From positions 1-43,318 of the forward strand of contig NZ_AFWF01000303.1 of assembly GCF_000222605.1 (NCBI RefSeq): 43,318 nucleotides of DNA, given 5' to 3'. Under the pieces are notes generated by a model. It saw nothing but the letters and a program-made list of their open reading frames with translations, did no database searches and was not told where the DNA came from. The translations under genes and the position numbers were made by a program. The stretch is from Vibrio ichthyoenteri ATCC 700023 (lineage in GTDB: Bacteria; Pseudomonadota; Gammaproteobacteria; Enterobacterales; Vibrionaceae). Each line of letters starts with the position of its first letter. Position 1 is the stretch's first letter. Positions 13,463 to 21,821 of this stretch are shown here, piece after piece.

Positions 13463-14041
13463 TTACTGGTCTACACACTCGGTAAACACATCAATTTCTG
13501 CGCGGCGGTTTTTAGCACGACCTTCATCCGTCCAGTTGCGTCCCGCGTAGTCACCAGATGGTAAATAACTAGTAAAAATCATGGTTGGTTCAAAGCCATA
13601 TTTTACAAGTTCGTTGCGGATATTGTTTGCGCGAGCGTGAGCAACACGCTTTTCGATTTCCGTAGGTTCGTATCCATCGGTACGTCCGTTGATTTCAATA
13701 CGACACGCACTTTCAGCAGCAACTAAAATCGGTTCTATTTCTTTTAAGGTGGTTGTCGTGTCATTAAATGCGTAATGAATGACAAAACGGTCATATTGCT
13801 CTTGGCGAGGAACAGGCGGCGGTGGAGTGACGGACATAATCGCATCGAGCTTTGAGTTGGTGATATTTAGTTGAGCATTCACCAAAGAGAGCATCGCAAC
13901 TTCTTGCGATAGTTCCGATGGGCGTTCAACAGGCTCAGGGTTTACCATGATGTTTTCGCCGTGGATTGGCTTTGGTGTTGGTGCTGATGAACACGCCGAA
14001 AGTAAAAGGGCGCAACTTCCCGTAAGAATATGTTTATACAT
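13463..14041 (-). CDS. OmpA-domain lipoprotein
   Basis: 192 residues. The lipobox LLLSAC (Cys17) marks a lipoprotein. After a Pro-rich linker (PPPPVPRQEQ at about 93-102) comes an OmpA C-terminal peptidoglycan-binding domain: RFVIHYAFNDTTT, RIEINGRTDGYEPTEIEKRVAHARANNIRNEL, and GRAKNRRAEIDVF, with the diagnostic Asp and Arg residues. It should tie the outer membrane to peptidoglycan. In related plasmids such proteins occur beside T4SS genes and may support the core complex. It is the first gene of the minus-strand group ending in the relaxase. Confidence 0.82.
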   Translation of the reverse strand: MYKHILTGSCALLLSACSSAPTPKPIHGENIMVNPEPVERPSELSQEVAMLSLVNAQLNITNSKLDAIMSVTPPPPVPRQEQYDRFVIHYAFNDTTTTLKEIEPILVAAESACRIEINGRTDGYEPTEIEKRVAHARANNIRNELVKYGFEPTMIFTSYLPSGDYAGRNWTDEGRAKNRRAEIDVFTECVDQ

Positions 14042-14106
14042 AATATTTCCTTAATATAAGTAAGTGATTTAGAATCGTTTCTTTTTTAAACAAAAGAGAC
14101 GACGAG

Positions 14107-14277
14107 TTGAAATTGAATGAATGTCCTGAGTGCGGAGAGCTTTATTTGGACAAATCAAAAGAGTGTTGTCATTGCGGCGCAGAATTTGGCTCACGAAACC
14201 ACAAAACAAAAGTCGCGGTATTGATTGCGATTTTGCTTGTGATTGGCGTATTTCTGTCGACGCAATCTGTGGGGTAA
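14107..14277 (+). CDS. tiny zinc-ribbon protein with a membrane anchor, 56 aa
   Basis: From TTG 14107 (alternative TTG 14113) the frame reads LKLNECPECGELYLDKSKECCHCGAEFGSR: two CxxC pairs (CPEC and CCHC) form a zinc ribbon at about residues 6-25. A single membrane span follows (KVAVLIAILLVIGVFLSTQ, residues 35-52). Such short zinc-ribbon/transmembrane proteins are common in bacteria, with unknown roles. There is no ATG, and a GAGACGACGAG stretch just before the start is the only possible ribosome site. It is divergent from the OmpA-like lipoprotein gene. Confidence 0.55.
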   Translation: MKLNECPECGELYLDKSKECCHCGAEFGSRNHKTKVAVLIAILLVIGVFLSTQSVG

Positions 14278-14463
14278 TATCGATGCAAAGGGCAAAGTAT
14301 CAGTACAGTAAATCTGCTATCTGAATAGGTAGATTGTTGGTGGTATTGTGCTTTGCTGCTTTACTTTTTAAATAGTTTTCTGTCTTTAAAATATTGTGAT
14401 AATGTGCATTGGTTTCTACTAGATAGTTCCCTTTTTTTAGTAGTAGCATCAGTCATTTAAAGT

Positions 14464-14492
14464 GGGTTCGATAGAACCCCTTTTTTTTGGGG
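14464..14492 (+). promoter_or_regulatory. terminator-like hairpin abutting the HU ribosome site (possible attenuator)
   Basis: GGGTTC-GATA-GAACCC (14464-14479) is followed by C and eight T, a textbook terminator. The ribosome site GGGG (14489-14492) comes next and the HU ATG is at 14501. CCCC (14477-14480) could alternatively pair with GGGG across the T-run and hide the ribosome site. A transcript reaching HU must pass this element. Confidence 0.55.
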
Positions 14493-14500
14493 ATACGAAA

Positions 14501-14776
14501 ATGAACAAGACAGAATTAGCGGCATACGTTGCTGAAAAATCAGATTTATCAAAAGCGGATTCAACTCGTGCGGTTGACGCTATCCTAGAAGCTGTTACTG
14601 AATCGTTGAAAACAGGCGATGAAGTAGCATTAGTCGGCTTTGGCACATTTAAAATTTCTGAACGTGCCGCACGTACTGGTCGCAACCCAAAAACAGGTGA
14701 ACCACTTCAAATTGCAGCCTCTAAAGTGCCAGCATTTAAAGCGGGTAAAGCATTAAAAGATGCGGTGAATGCGTAA
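14501..14776 (+). CDS. hup: HU-family DNA-binding protein
   Basis: 91 residues, full length for [32 protein letters not shown] forms the helical dimer base. [33 protein letters not shown] is the signature strand and DNA-binding arm, with the conserved GRNPKTGE, and the C terminus ([12 protein letters not shown]) is the usual helix. It bends DNA and could serve plasmid replication, oriT architecture or phage and plasmid packaging. ATG 14501 has GGGGA 9 nt upstream. A terminator follows at 14801. The gene stands alone behind a terminator-like hairpin. Confidence 0.95.
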   Translation: MNKTELAAYVAEKSDLSKADSTRAVDAILEAVTESLKTGDEVALVGFGTFKISERAARTGRNPKTGEPLQIAASKVPAFKAGKALKDAVNA

Positions 14777-14800
14777 TTAATGCGTTTCACACAACTTTCA

Positions 14801-14826
14801 AGCTCTGATTTTCAGGGCTTTTTTTT
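14801..14826 (+). terminator. HU terminator
   Basis: AGCTCTGA-TTT-TCAGGGCT (one G-T pair) followed by eight T from 14819. The minus-strand topoisomerase gene ends 5 nt later. Confidence 0.85.
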
Positions 14827-14830
14827 CGGG

Positions 14831-16843
14831 TTATTTTGACTCGCCCAGTTTTTTAATCTTCTTGATTTCGCTACCCACATTTCCTTTGTCATATTTATAG
14901 CGGGTTTCGCATACACTGCACTTGAATGCTTTGCCTTTCTTGCCTTCGTATTCAAGTGCAAATCCAGCACACTCTTTTTTCGGACATTTTGGTAAGGTGG
15001 ACTCAGGTAGTTTGAAAATCATCTTGCCCGATTTAAAATCATCAACATGGCTAGTGATGGTTTTTTCCATGACGGACATAAACTTGTCAAGGCTACATTC
15101 ACCGCTTTCGACAACATCAAGCTGTTGTTCCCAAATAGCAGTCATAGCAGGGTCACGCAGTTTGTTAGGTAGCCCTAAAATCAGCATTTGACCAAGCGGC
15201 GTACTGACGATGTTTTTACCTTTAGTCTCTAAATAGCCCCGTTCTTTCAGCGTTTCAATCATTCCCGCCCGGGTCGCTTCTGTGCCAAGACCCGCTGTTT
15301 TTTTTAACTTGGCTTTCAGTGTTGGGTCGGCCACTTCTTTGGCAATGTTACACATCGCTGTTAAGAGCGTTCCTTCGGTGTATGGCTTGGGTGGTGTGGT
15401 TTTTTTCTCAAGTAGCTCTGATTTTACAAGGTCGACCGTTTGACCTTGACTAAGTGCAGGTAAGGATTGTTCATCGTTATCTGACTCTTTGTTTTTACCA
15501 AGCACAATGCGCCAGCCCTTGATGACTTCAACTGTTCCCGTCGTTTTAAAATCGTGCGCACCGGCTTTTAATTCGATCACCGTTTTGTCATCTTCGGCAA
15601 CAGGGAAAAACTGAGCTAAATAGCGACTCGCAATCGCATGGAAAACATTCAACTCAGGATCATCAAGTGCATCTAAATCAGGCGCACGAGTTGTTGGGAT
15701 GATTGCTGTATGGGCTTTACCTTCAAGCTTTTTGTCGTTCCAACACGGACTGACCAGTGAAGTATCGGCATCGGTAGCCCATTGCGCTAACTCTTTGTTA
15801 TTCACCCCTTCGAGGTTTGCCAAAATGAGATCAATCTCGCTGCGCTTGATCGTTGACAGATACGGTTGGTCGGTACGAGGATAAGAAACAATTTTGTGTT
15901 TCTCATAGAGAGACTGAACAATATCAAGGGTTTGTTTTGCGCCATATCCGTATTGACTAGACATAGCCTCTTGCAGCGTCTTCAAAGAGAACGGCAGCGG
16001 TGGTTGTGATTTGGTTCGTTTCGTCTCAAAGCTGGAGACAACGGCTTCTGAGCCTACAGAATCAATGATGGATTGCGCCGTGGCTTTTTCAAGGCAACGT
16101 TTGTCTTCACTGACGCTTTCAGGGATTTGCCATTTGGCTTTAAAGGCGATGCCGTCTTGCTCAAAGTGCGCATCCACATCGAAGAACGGCACAGACTTAA
16201 AATTGGCAATCTCCAAGTCTCGTTTAACCACCAACTGACACGTTGGGGTTTGTACGCGACCAAAGGAAAATACGCTAGGGTGTCCTTGACGCTTACCCAA
16301 AATGGTACAAATGCGCGAAATATTCATACCAATAAGCCAGTCAGCGCGGCTGCGGCATTTGGCGGCATCCGATTTCGCCATGTGTTTGCTGTTGGGTTCA
16401 ATGGCATCGAGCGCAAGCTCTATTGCTTTGGGGTTTAAATCGTTTATCAGTACGCGCTGAGCGTTGCCCCACTTTTCTTGAGAGATATTGGCAAACTCAA
16501 GCACTTCATTAACGAGGTACGCCCCTTCACGGTCAGGGTCGCCAGCATTAACGATAACGTCAGACTTACCAATCCAATCAAGGACAATTTCAAGTTGGTC
16601 TAGGGTGTCTTCCTTAGCGATGTATTTCCACTCTTTGGGGATAATTGGCAGAGTATCGAGACTCCATGCTTTTAATTTTTCGTCGTAGTCTTCGGGTTCT
16701 GCTTGTTCGAGCAAGTGACCAATACACCAAGTGACAATGTCACCATTACTACACTCGATGTAGCCTTTGTGTGATTTTTTCGTACCGATAGTTTCCGTTA
16801 TGGCACGACCTAATGATGGCTTTTCAGCGATGAATAAGCGCAT
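14831..16843 (-). CDS. topB: DNA topoisomerase III (type IA)
   Basis: 670 residues. TOPRIM domain: FIAEKPSLGRAI with Glu7 and GDPDREGAYL with Asp102 and Asp104. Further typical blocks are KCRSRADWLIGMN and FGRVQTPTCQLVV. The active-site Tyr321 lies in IVSYPRTDQPYLS, followed by KAHTAIIPT and GLGTEATRAGMIETL. The C terminus has a Cys4 zinc finger (CPKKECAGF and CSVCETRY) not found in all TopB proteins. Plasmid topoisomerase III (TraE of RP4 type) decatenates replication intermediates and can aid transfer. It stands between HU and a cluster of transfer genes. Confidence 0.95.
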   Translation of the reverse strand: MRLFIAEKPSLGRAITETIGTKKSHKGYIECSNGDIVTWCIGHLLEQAEPEDYDEKLKAWSLDTLPIIPKEWKYIAKEDTLDQLEIVLDWIGKSDVIVNAGDPDREGAYLVNEVLEFANISQEKWGNAQRVLINDLNPKAIELALDAIEPNSKHMAKSDAAKCRSRADWLIGMNISRICTILGKRQGHPSVFSFGRVQTPTCQLVVKRDLEIANFKSVPFFDVDAHFEQDGIAFKAKWQIPESVSEDKRCLEKATAQSIIDSVGSEAVVSSFETKRTKSQPPLPFSLKTLQEAMSSQYGYGAKQTLDIVQSLYEKHKIVSYPRTDQPYLSTIKRSEIDLILANLEGVNNKELAQWATDADTSLVSPCWNDKKLEGKAHTAIIPTTRAPDLDALDDPELNVFHAIASRYLAQFFPVAEDDKTVIELKAGAHDFKTTGTVEVIKGWRIVLGKNKESDNDEQSLPALSQGQTVDLVKSELLEKKTTPPKPYTEGTLLTAMCNIAKEVADPTLKAKLKKTAGLGTEATRAGMIETLKERGYLETKGKNIVSTPLGQMLILGLPNKLRDPAMTAIWEQQLDVVESGECSLDKFMSVMEKTITSHVDDFKSGKMIFKLPESTLPKCPKKECAGFALEYEGKKGKAFKCSVCETRYKYDKGNVGSEIKKIKKLGESK

Positions 16844-16877
16844 ATATAATGCTCCTTTATATGAAAAAGTAGTAATT

Positions 16878-17384
16878 ATGAAAATTGAACAAAGGAAATG
16901 TCATGGCTATGACTACGCTGTTTTTCACATTCCAATTAATGACGGTATGGTGTACATGAAACAGCGATTACAACCGTCTGATGAGGATTGTTACTTTGTT
17001 ATATTTGTAGACAGATATAGATTTGAGTCGGTTTGGTTTAAAGGCGGCAGTGGTGTTGCTCCTGAATTAGCTAGAGGAAACGAAAAAGCATGGCGTAAAG
17101 ATTACAAGTTTCATCATGCTGAACGTGGCTTTAGTCATGGAATAGAAAACCCTGTACCTTTGGCTGTTATGCAAGCTAATTATGATTATCCAAGAGTTGG
17201 GTTTACTGATGGAATTACTAGAACAGTTTGGTTGCTAGCGAATGGTGCAAAAAATTTTCCTTTATTCGCGTTCAATAAAAAAACGGCAGAATACTTGTAT
17301 AAATATATCGGAATAAAGGGTTCTAAGGTTTTTTCAAATAATGAATTAATTACTTATTTAAATGATGGTTTGTGGCGCAAATAG
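16878..17384 (+). CDS. hypothetical protein resembling plasmid fertility-inhibition factors, 168 aa
   Basis: 168 residues from ATG 16878. The stretch AERGFSHGIENPVPLA, followed by VGFTDGITRTVWLLANGAKNFPL, recalls plasmid fertility inhibition factors (FiwA/FipA type), which reduce transfer of coresident plasmids, but I cannot confirm this by search. The N-terminal half is beta-rich (YDYAVFHIPINDGMVYM, CYFVIFVDRYRFESVWF). It is divergent from topB and its end overlaps the next minus-strand gene by 31 nt. AT content is higher than in its neighbours, suggesting separate origin. The frame is open further upstream, but only within topB antisense. Confidence 0.6.
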   Translation: MKIEQRKCHGYDYAVFHIPINDGMVYMKQRLQPSDEDCYFVIFVDRYRFESVWFKGGSGVAPELARGNEKAWRKDYKFHHAERGFSHGIENPVPLAVMQANYDYPRVGFTDGITRTVWLLANGAKNFPLFAFNKKTAEYLYKYIGIKGSKVFSNNELITYLNDGLWRK

Positions 17385-17662
17385 TTAATAGCAGTCTCTG
17401 GTGTTGGATTTTTGCCAAAGCGTAGCTCATATAGATAGGATAAATAATCATCTAATCCTTCTGCGTGGTTAATAGAAAAAACGCCTAGTTCTGAACTGAA
17501 AAAACCTGTTTCTTTTTCAATGGCTTCTAGCAACTCTCGATATTCATCTAGCTGTTTTTCTAGCCCTCGACCATCATCAAGGCTTCTTGCATCGATGATA
17601 TGTTCGGGTAACGCATTAATGCGCTTTAAAAAACGAAATAACAGTGCTTTAAATGTTGTCAT
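17354..17662 (-). CDS. hypothetical protein, 102 aa
   Basis: Not recognised. From ATG 17662 (GGAG 6 nt upstream) it encodes 102 helical, acidic residues (MTTFKALLFRFLKRINALPEH, KQLDEYRELLEAIEKETG). There is no membrane segment or Cys motif. It overlaps the upstream gene by 14 nt and is the last gene of the unit that starts with virB2 and virD4, so it is probably co-expressed with transfer genes. Confidence 0.6.
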   Translation of the reverse strand: MTTFKALLFRFLKRINALPEHIIDARSLDDGRGLEKQLDEYRELLEAIEKETGFFSSELGVFSINHAEGLDDYLSYLYELRFGKNPTPETAINYLRHKPSFK

Positions 17663-17987
17663 GCTCATCTCCAAATCTGAGAATGTCGGAATATATTGTT
17701 GAATAAGGAATTAAATGTAGGTAAGCATCTGTTCCTTCTGTCACTTCTACCAAAGTGTTTATACAAGAAATAAGTTCGTCTATGGTTTGCTCATGCAATT
17801 CTGGCGTATCTTCGATTGGTTGGTCACATAGGCGACAACTCAAAGCTAAAGCTTCGTCCATTCTGCTCTGATAAGGACTGGTTTTGTTTTCTGGCTCATC
17901 TAACCAATTACCTATCAAAACGTTGAGTTGTAGTGCCATAAGCTTTCTTATTTCAAGATAGGCGTGTTGATAATTTAAAACTGACAA
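17649..17987 (-). CDS. hypothetical protein, 112 aa
   Basis: Not recognised. A helical, acidic protein (NYQHAYLEIRKLMALQLNVLIGNWL, DELISCINTLVEVTEG) with two cysteines in SCRLCDQ. I place the start at TTG 17987 because GGAGG lies 8 nt upstream; the in-frame ATG at 18002 has no ribosome site and overlaps the previous gene. It is part of the overlapping three-gene tail after virD4. Confidence 0.55.
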   Translation of the reverse strand: MSVLNYQHAYLEIRKLMALQLNVLIGNWLDEPENKTSPYQSRMDEALALSCRLCDQPIEDTPELHEQTIDELISCINTLVEVTEGTDAYLHLIPYSTIYSDILRFGDEHDNI

Positions 17988-17992
17988 TGCTA

Positions 17993-18583
17993 TTACCTCC
18001 ATTTTTGAGCAAGTTTGATCGCTCGTGGTTGATCGATTCGGTTGCGCCAGTTCTGCGTGGTTAATGATTTTTTAAATCGCTTTTCTGGTGCGATCAGCGC
18101 GTATAATCCATCTCGATTGAGGACGTTGCTTAAAATATCCATGTGTGACCATCGAACAAATGCACTGCTTGCAAATGTAGGGTGAAACTTAAACCCTGTA
18201 GGGAGGTTTACTAGGGCGGCAAAGGCGATATTAGGGGTAGCATGAGGCTTAGGATAATGACCGCCTGAACTCATAATAGTGACGTCAAAAAAAGGCACTA
18301 TGTCTTCAATTTTAAGGTATTGAACATCCAGTCCATTCATGTGGGCTAGCCACTTCCCTACCCCCTCTTTTAACTGCTTTCTAATTTCGCTGCGAGGAAA
18401 TTTTAAATCAGGCTGAGGCATGTATGAGCCGTACACAATAATGCGCTCAAGCTCTTTTTCGTGGTCTTTGGTTGGTTCTGTGTGATTGATGTTGGGTAGC
18501 CCTTGATGCAGCGCGTGTAACTCTTGAGAGTCAATAATCGGGTCAAAACTTTCATCATCAAATCTCATCAAAGCGTATTGCAT
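17993..18583 (-). CDS. hypothetical protein downstream of virD4, 196 aa
   Basis: Not recognised. A soluble-looking protein with a Pro-rich middle (GSYMPQPDLKFPRSEIRKQL, SSGGHYPKPHATPNIAFAALV) and a basic end (RFKKSLTTQNWRNRIDQPRAI, LAQKWR). GAGGA lies 5 nt before ATG 18583. It starts 9 nt after the virD4 stop, so it is co-translated with it. This suggests a role around coupling or substrate delivery, but no domain supports this. Confidence 0.6.
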   Translation of the reverse strand: MQYALMRFDDESFDPIIDSQELHALHQGLPNINHTEPTKDHEKELERIIVYGSYMPQPDLKFPRSEIRKQLKEGVGKWLAHMNGLDVQYLKIEDIVPFFDVTIMSSGGHYPKPHATPNIAFAALVNLPTGFKFHPTFASSAFVRWSHMDILSNVLNRDGLYALIAPEKRFKKSLTTQNWRNRIDQPRAIKLAQKWR

Positions 18584-18591
18584 GATATTCC

Positions 18592-20472
18592 TCAAAAGTC
18601 GGGTAAGTCGTCGTCTTCATAGGTGACGTTGGTTAATTCTTCCAATGCTTCCTGATTGGATTCGGGTTGCGGATCTTTGCTCTTTGCTTCTTCTGGTAAG
18701 TTATCTAATGGGGATGACAAATCCATCGGTGAAATAGGTGCGCTGAGAATAGGGATCTCAATTTGTAGCTCTCTTGCCGCGATCGCATTGTCCAGTTGCG
18801 CTTTTGTCGGAATGCCTTTAATCGCGCCCAGTGAAGGTGACATAGCCTTGAGGCGGTCGATAAAGGGTGATTCTTGGTAGTAATGGATTTTGTCGCAGTA
18901 AATGGGCTTTTTACCGCGCATCATTATGATCATTTTTTCAAACGGCATTTCGCGCAGCTCTTGGGGAAGCATTAAGGCGCGTTTGGTTTCACTTACAGTA
19001 ATGCTTCTGCCGCCTTTCCCTGATGTTCGCTGAATGCTTTTTACCTTGACGGTGGTATCGCCTAAAAACTTTGAGATACTTTCTGCATCCTCTTTTTCAG
19101 GGGTAAAGAGCAATTGCGCTTCATGGTTGCTAATTAGCGTTTTTGATGTGTCTTTACCGTACCCTTCTGGCTCTTTCGCTTCGGCTTGTGCAGGGTTTTG
19201 AATGATGGTGAGCAGTTGTAATCCGTAACCTGCAAAGTAGTTATTGGATTTTGCGATGATCGCGCTGCGCCCCATTGCCGTGAACTCGTCCATAAGTAGC
19301 AAGACTTTGTATTTCAGCTCTCGATTTTGTTCTGGCAACTCTTTGGTGTTGAGGTTTATCAGGTGGCTAAAAAAGAGATTCAAGATACGGCCTGATACGG
19401 GAATGTAATCAGGGGTGATACCGATATATATTGTCATGCGCTTTTTACGCAAATCGTGAAAACTGAAATCGTTGGCACTGGTTGCTGCATCAAATAATGG
19501 GTTTTTCCAGTCAATCAATGCGGCTTTCATGGTGTTCATTACGCCTGATTGCCCTTTTTCTTCGTCTAGGGCGAGAAAGTCTTGTAAGGCTTCAATACAG
19601 TCAGGGCTTAAATCAGGGCGACTGGATAGGATTTCCTCAAGATGTTCTTTGATTGGCTTACCTTTACCTTTGGATTGGCGGTAAATCTCTCCAATGGTAA
19701 ACGGCAAACTCGGGGTCTGGTATAAGTACAATGCGAGTCCTACAAAGAGGTTTTGCGCACTAGAAGCAAAGTATTTTGATACCGCATCCCCTGTGTCAGT
19801 CGGAAAGAGCATTTCAGCAATCGTCAGTAGGTCTGGAATGGTTAAGTGACCACCTCGCACATACCCAAGTGGATTGTAACGGTGCGTTTCGCCTGACTCA
19901 TCGAACGGGTTAAAGAGATAAACCTCTTGCTTTAACACCACTTGTCGAAACTTGGAGGTAATAGCGAAGTTTTCTTTTTTGAAATCGGTGACAACGCAGC
20001 TTTGCGTCCAGCGCAGTAAGTTGGGAATGATGATGCCTATCCCTTTTCCTGTACGGCTTGCTGCGGCGAGAAAGACAAAGGCGTTGCCCGTGTAGTACAA
20101 GAACTTCTTACCCATGCGACCAATTAAAATATCTTTGCCGTCGTCTTTGTCTTTGGTGAGCTTGTTTTTCGCGATTTCTAAAAGGGTCGCCCAGCTTGCA
20201 TCACCATGCAAGGACGGTTTTTTCTCGTGAAAAATAGCGAGGATAGGAAGCAAAAAGACACTGCCAAACCCCATCAATGCGGAAAGGTTTAACGACTCTT
20301 GGTAACGTTCGTGTTCGTGGTAATCAAGCCAGTGCCACACAAACGTTAAGGGAGTGACAAGCGCAAGGTTGCCGTCATTCATCACAAAGTAAATCACGCC
20401 TGATAAATAGAGGGCGGCGCAAAATAACACCGGAATGGCAAGCACCATTCCAACGATTTTTTTTGTTGGCAT
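18592..20472 (-). CDS. virD4: VirD4/TraG-type coupling protein
   Basis: 626 residues. Two N-terminal membrane spans (about 8-30 and 63-81), then the ATPase domain: Walker A AASRTGKGIG at about 137-146, FVFLAAASRTGK and VVTDFKKENF, and Walker B LLLMDEFTAMGR. Further on are the SNNYFAGYGLQLLTIIQNPAQ block and SNHEAQLLF, typical of TraG/TraD/VirD4. The acidic C terminus (DVTYEDDDLPDF-like end) fits binding to the relaxosome. It brings the relaxase-DNA complex to the VirB channel. It lies 26 nt after a small membrane protein that overlaps virB11. Confidence 0.95.
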   Translation of the reverse strand: MPTKKIVGMVLAIPVLFCAALYLSGVIYFVMNDGNLALVTPLTFVWHWLDYHEHERYQESLNLSALMGFGSVFLLPILAIFHEKKPSLHGDASWATLLEIAKNKLTKDKDDGKDILIGRMGKKFLYYTGNAFVFLAAASRTGKGIGIIIPNLLRWTQSCVVTDFKKENFAITSKFRQVVLKQEVYLFNPFDESGETHRYNPLGYVRGGHLTIPDLLTIAEMLFPTDTGDAVSKYFASSAQNLFVGLALYLYQTPSLPFTIGEIYRQSKGKGKPIKEHLEEILSSRPDLSPDCIEALQDFLALDEEKGQSGVMNTMKAALIDWKNPLFDAATSANDFSFHDLRKKRMTIYIGITPDYIPVSGRILNLFFSHLINLNTKELPEQNRELKYKVLLLMDEFTAMGRSAIIAKSNNYFAGYGLQLLTIIQNPAQAEAKEPEGYGKDTSKTLISNHEAQLLFTPEKEDAESISKFLGDTTVKVKSIQRTSGKGGRSITVSETKRALMLPQELREMPFEKMIIMMRGKKPIYCDKIHYYQESPFIDRLKAMSPSLGAIKGIPTKAQLDNAIAARELQIEIPILSAPISPMDLSSPLDNLPEEAKSKDPQPESNQEALEELTNVTYEDDDLPDF

Positions 20473-20497
20473 ATTGCCTCCATGAAAAAGCCAGCAG

Positions 20498-20824
20498 TTA
20501 GCTGGCTTTGCGATAGGTACGAAGAATTTGATAGATTTTTACCGTCACTCGCTCACTGTCTCGCCATATAAGCCAGCCAAAAGTAGTAATGACGCTGAGG
20601 TGAAATAACACGAATACTCCCCCATCTTTGAGGGCAATCAAATCATTGATAGGCAGTTCTATCAGTGTTGTTAATGCTGGCTCGTCGAGTACAACAAAGA
20701 CAAAGAGGAAAGCTGCGCCAGCTTGTACGGCAAAGATTTTGATGAATGAGGCAAAGGCATTGAACGCGTAGCGAATAAAATCTACGGCAAGCTGGCTTCT
20801 GTTATTTCTTTTTGTTTGGGTCAT
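20498..20824 (-). CDS. small double-span membrane protein between virB11 and virD4, 108 aa
   Basis: 108 residues with two hydrophobic segments (about 27-46, SFIKIFAVQAGAAFLFVFVV; and 71-87, VFVLFHLSVITTFGWLIW) and charged ends. GGAG lies 7 nt before ATG 20824. It overlaps the end of virB11 by 23 nt, so translation is probably coupled. No family recognised. The place between virB11 and virD4 suggests a partner of one of those ATPases at the inner membrane. Confidence 0.65.
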   Translation of the reverse strand: MTQTKRNNRSQLAVDFIRYAFNAFASFIKIFAVQAGAAFLFVFVVLDEPALTTLIELPINDLIALKDGGVFVLFHLSVITTFGWLIWRDSERVTVKIYQILRTYRKAS

Positions 20825-21821
20825 ACCAAATCTCCGTTATATGACGACCTAGATTCTCGCTCGAATGCACGTCATTGGTGACGTGAATAACAATATCCAC
20901 CACTTGGTACAAAAGACGCTTAATCACGTCATAAGGTAGAGCCTGTCCGCGTGGGTTTTCCATCGCCATCATTGCCAATCGCTCAAAGCAAAGCTCTGCA
21001 CTATTGGCATGACAACTTGTGATACTTCCTCCATGCCCTGATGCGTTCACGTTAATAAAATCAAACGTTTCTGCCCCACGTAGCTCTGCCAGCATGATGC
21101 GGTCAGGCTTCATGCGTAGACAGCTTTTGAGTAGTTTGGCTGAGGTAACAGGTTCGTGTGGCATTGCTTCACTTGGGTAAAACAGATGTACCTTGTTTGG
21201 GTGATTGGGTAAAAATAGCTCTGGTACGTCCTCGATAGTGATAATGCGTGTATGAGAGGGGATATGCTCCATCAACGCTTTCATAAAGGTGGTTTTACCG
21301 CTGCCCGTCCCCCCTGCTATCACGATGTTCTTTTCAAACTGAATCGCTTTGATTAAGAACTGATACACATCGGTGTCTTTAAGGTGAAGAAGTTCAGCTT
21401 CATGCGGTAGTAACACATTTTGAATCGGTCTTATGTGCTCAAAGTAACCATCGTTGGCGTAGTCATTGGTCGTTCGCGTAAAAGGTGACGGCTTACGGAT
21501 GGTGACGCTCACCGTGTTAGGGCTACACGCTGGCGGTATCACAAACTGAACACGCTCACCTTTGGTCAGTACCGCAGATAACGCGGGGGTTATGACGCTG
21601 ATGTTGTTATCGGTAAAAGCGGCAACCGAGGTTGCCATACTTAACAGGTGTTCAAACGTCAGCTCTGGAACGTCAAAGCGTGTCCATTGGTTATGTTTTT
21701 CAATCCACACTTCACCTGGTCTGTTAATGGCGATTTCAGTAATCGCTTCATCACCAAGCCAAGGGGAAAGCGGCTCAAACAAAAAACGCACTGAGGCATC
21801 ATTATCAATATATTGGGTCAT
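20802..21821 (-). CDS. virB11: VirB11 hexameric traffic ATPase
   Basis: 339 residues. N-terminal domain with FLFEPLSPWLGDEAITEIAINRPGEVWIE (split motif); Walker A GGTGSGKTTF at about 170-179; Asp box ITIEDVPELFLP; Walker B LRMKPDRIMLAELRGAE; and a His box GHGGSITSCHANSA. These are in the order of secretion ATPases of the VirB11/PulE family. It powers pilus assembly and substrate transfer. The ATG overlaps the virB10 stop (ATGA). Confidence 0.96.
   Translation of the reverse strand: MTQYIDNDASVRFLFEPLSPWLGDEAITEIAINRPGEVWIEKHNQWTRFDVPELTFEHLLSMATSVAAFTDNNISVITPALSAVLTKGERVQFVIPPACSPNTVSVTIRKPSPFTRTTNDYANDGYFEHIRPIQNVLLPHEAELLHLKDTDVYQFLIKAIQFEKNIVIAGGTGSGKTTFMKALMEHIPSHTRIITIEDVPELFLPNHPNKVHLFYPSEAMPHEPVTSAKLLKSCLRMKPDRIMLAELRGAETFDFINVNASGHGGSITSCHANSAELCFERLAMMAMENPRGQALPYDVIKRLLYQVVDIVIHVTNDVHSSENLGRHITEIWYDPNKKK

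Noticed and set aside
14107-14277. larger frame at 14130-14324 on the same strand
   Set aside because: It is out of phase with the clear CxxC zinc-ribbon and membrane span and has no such structure itself.
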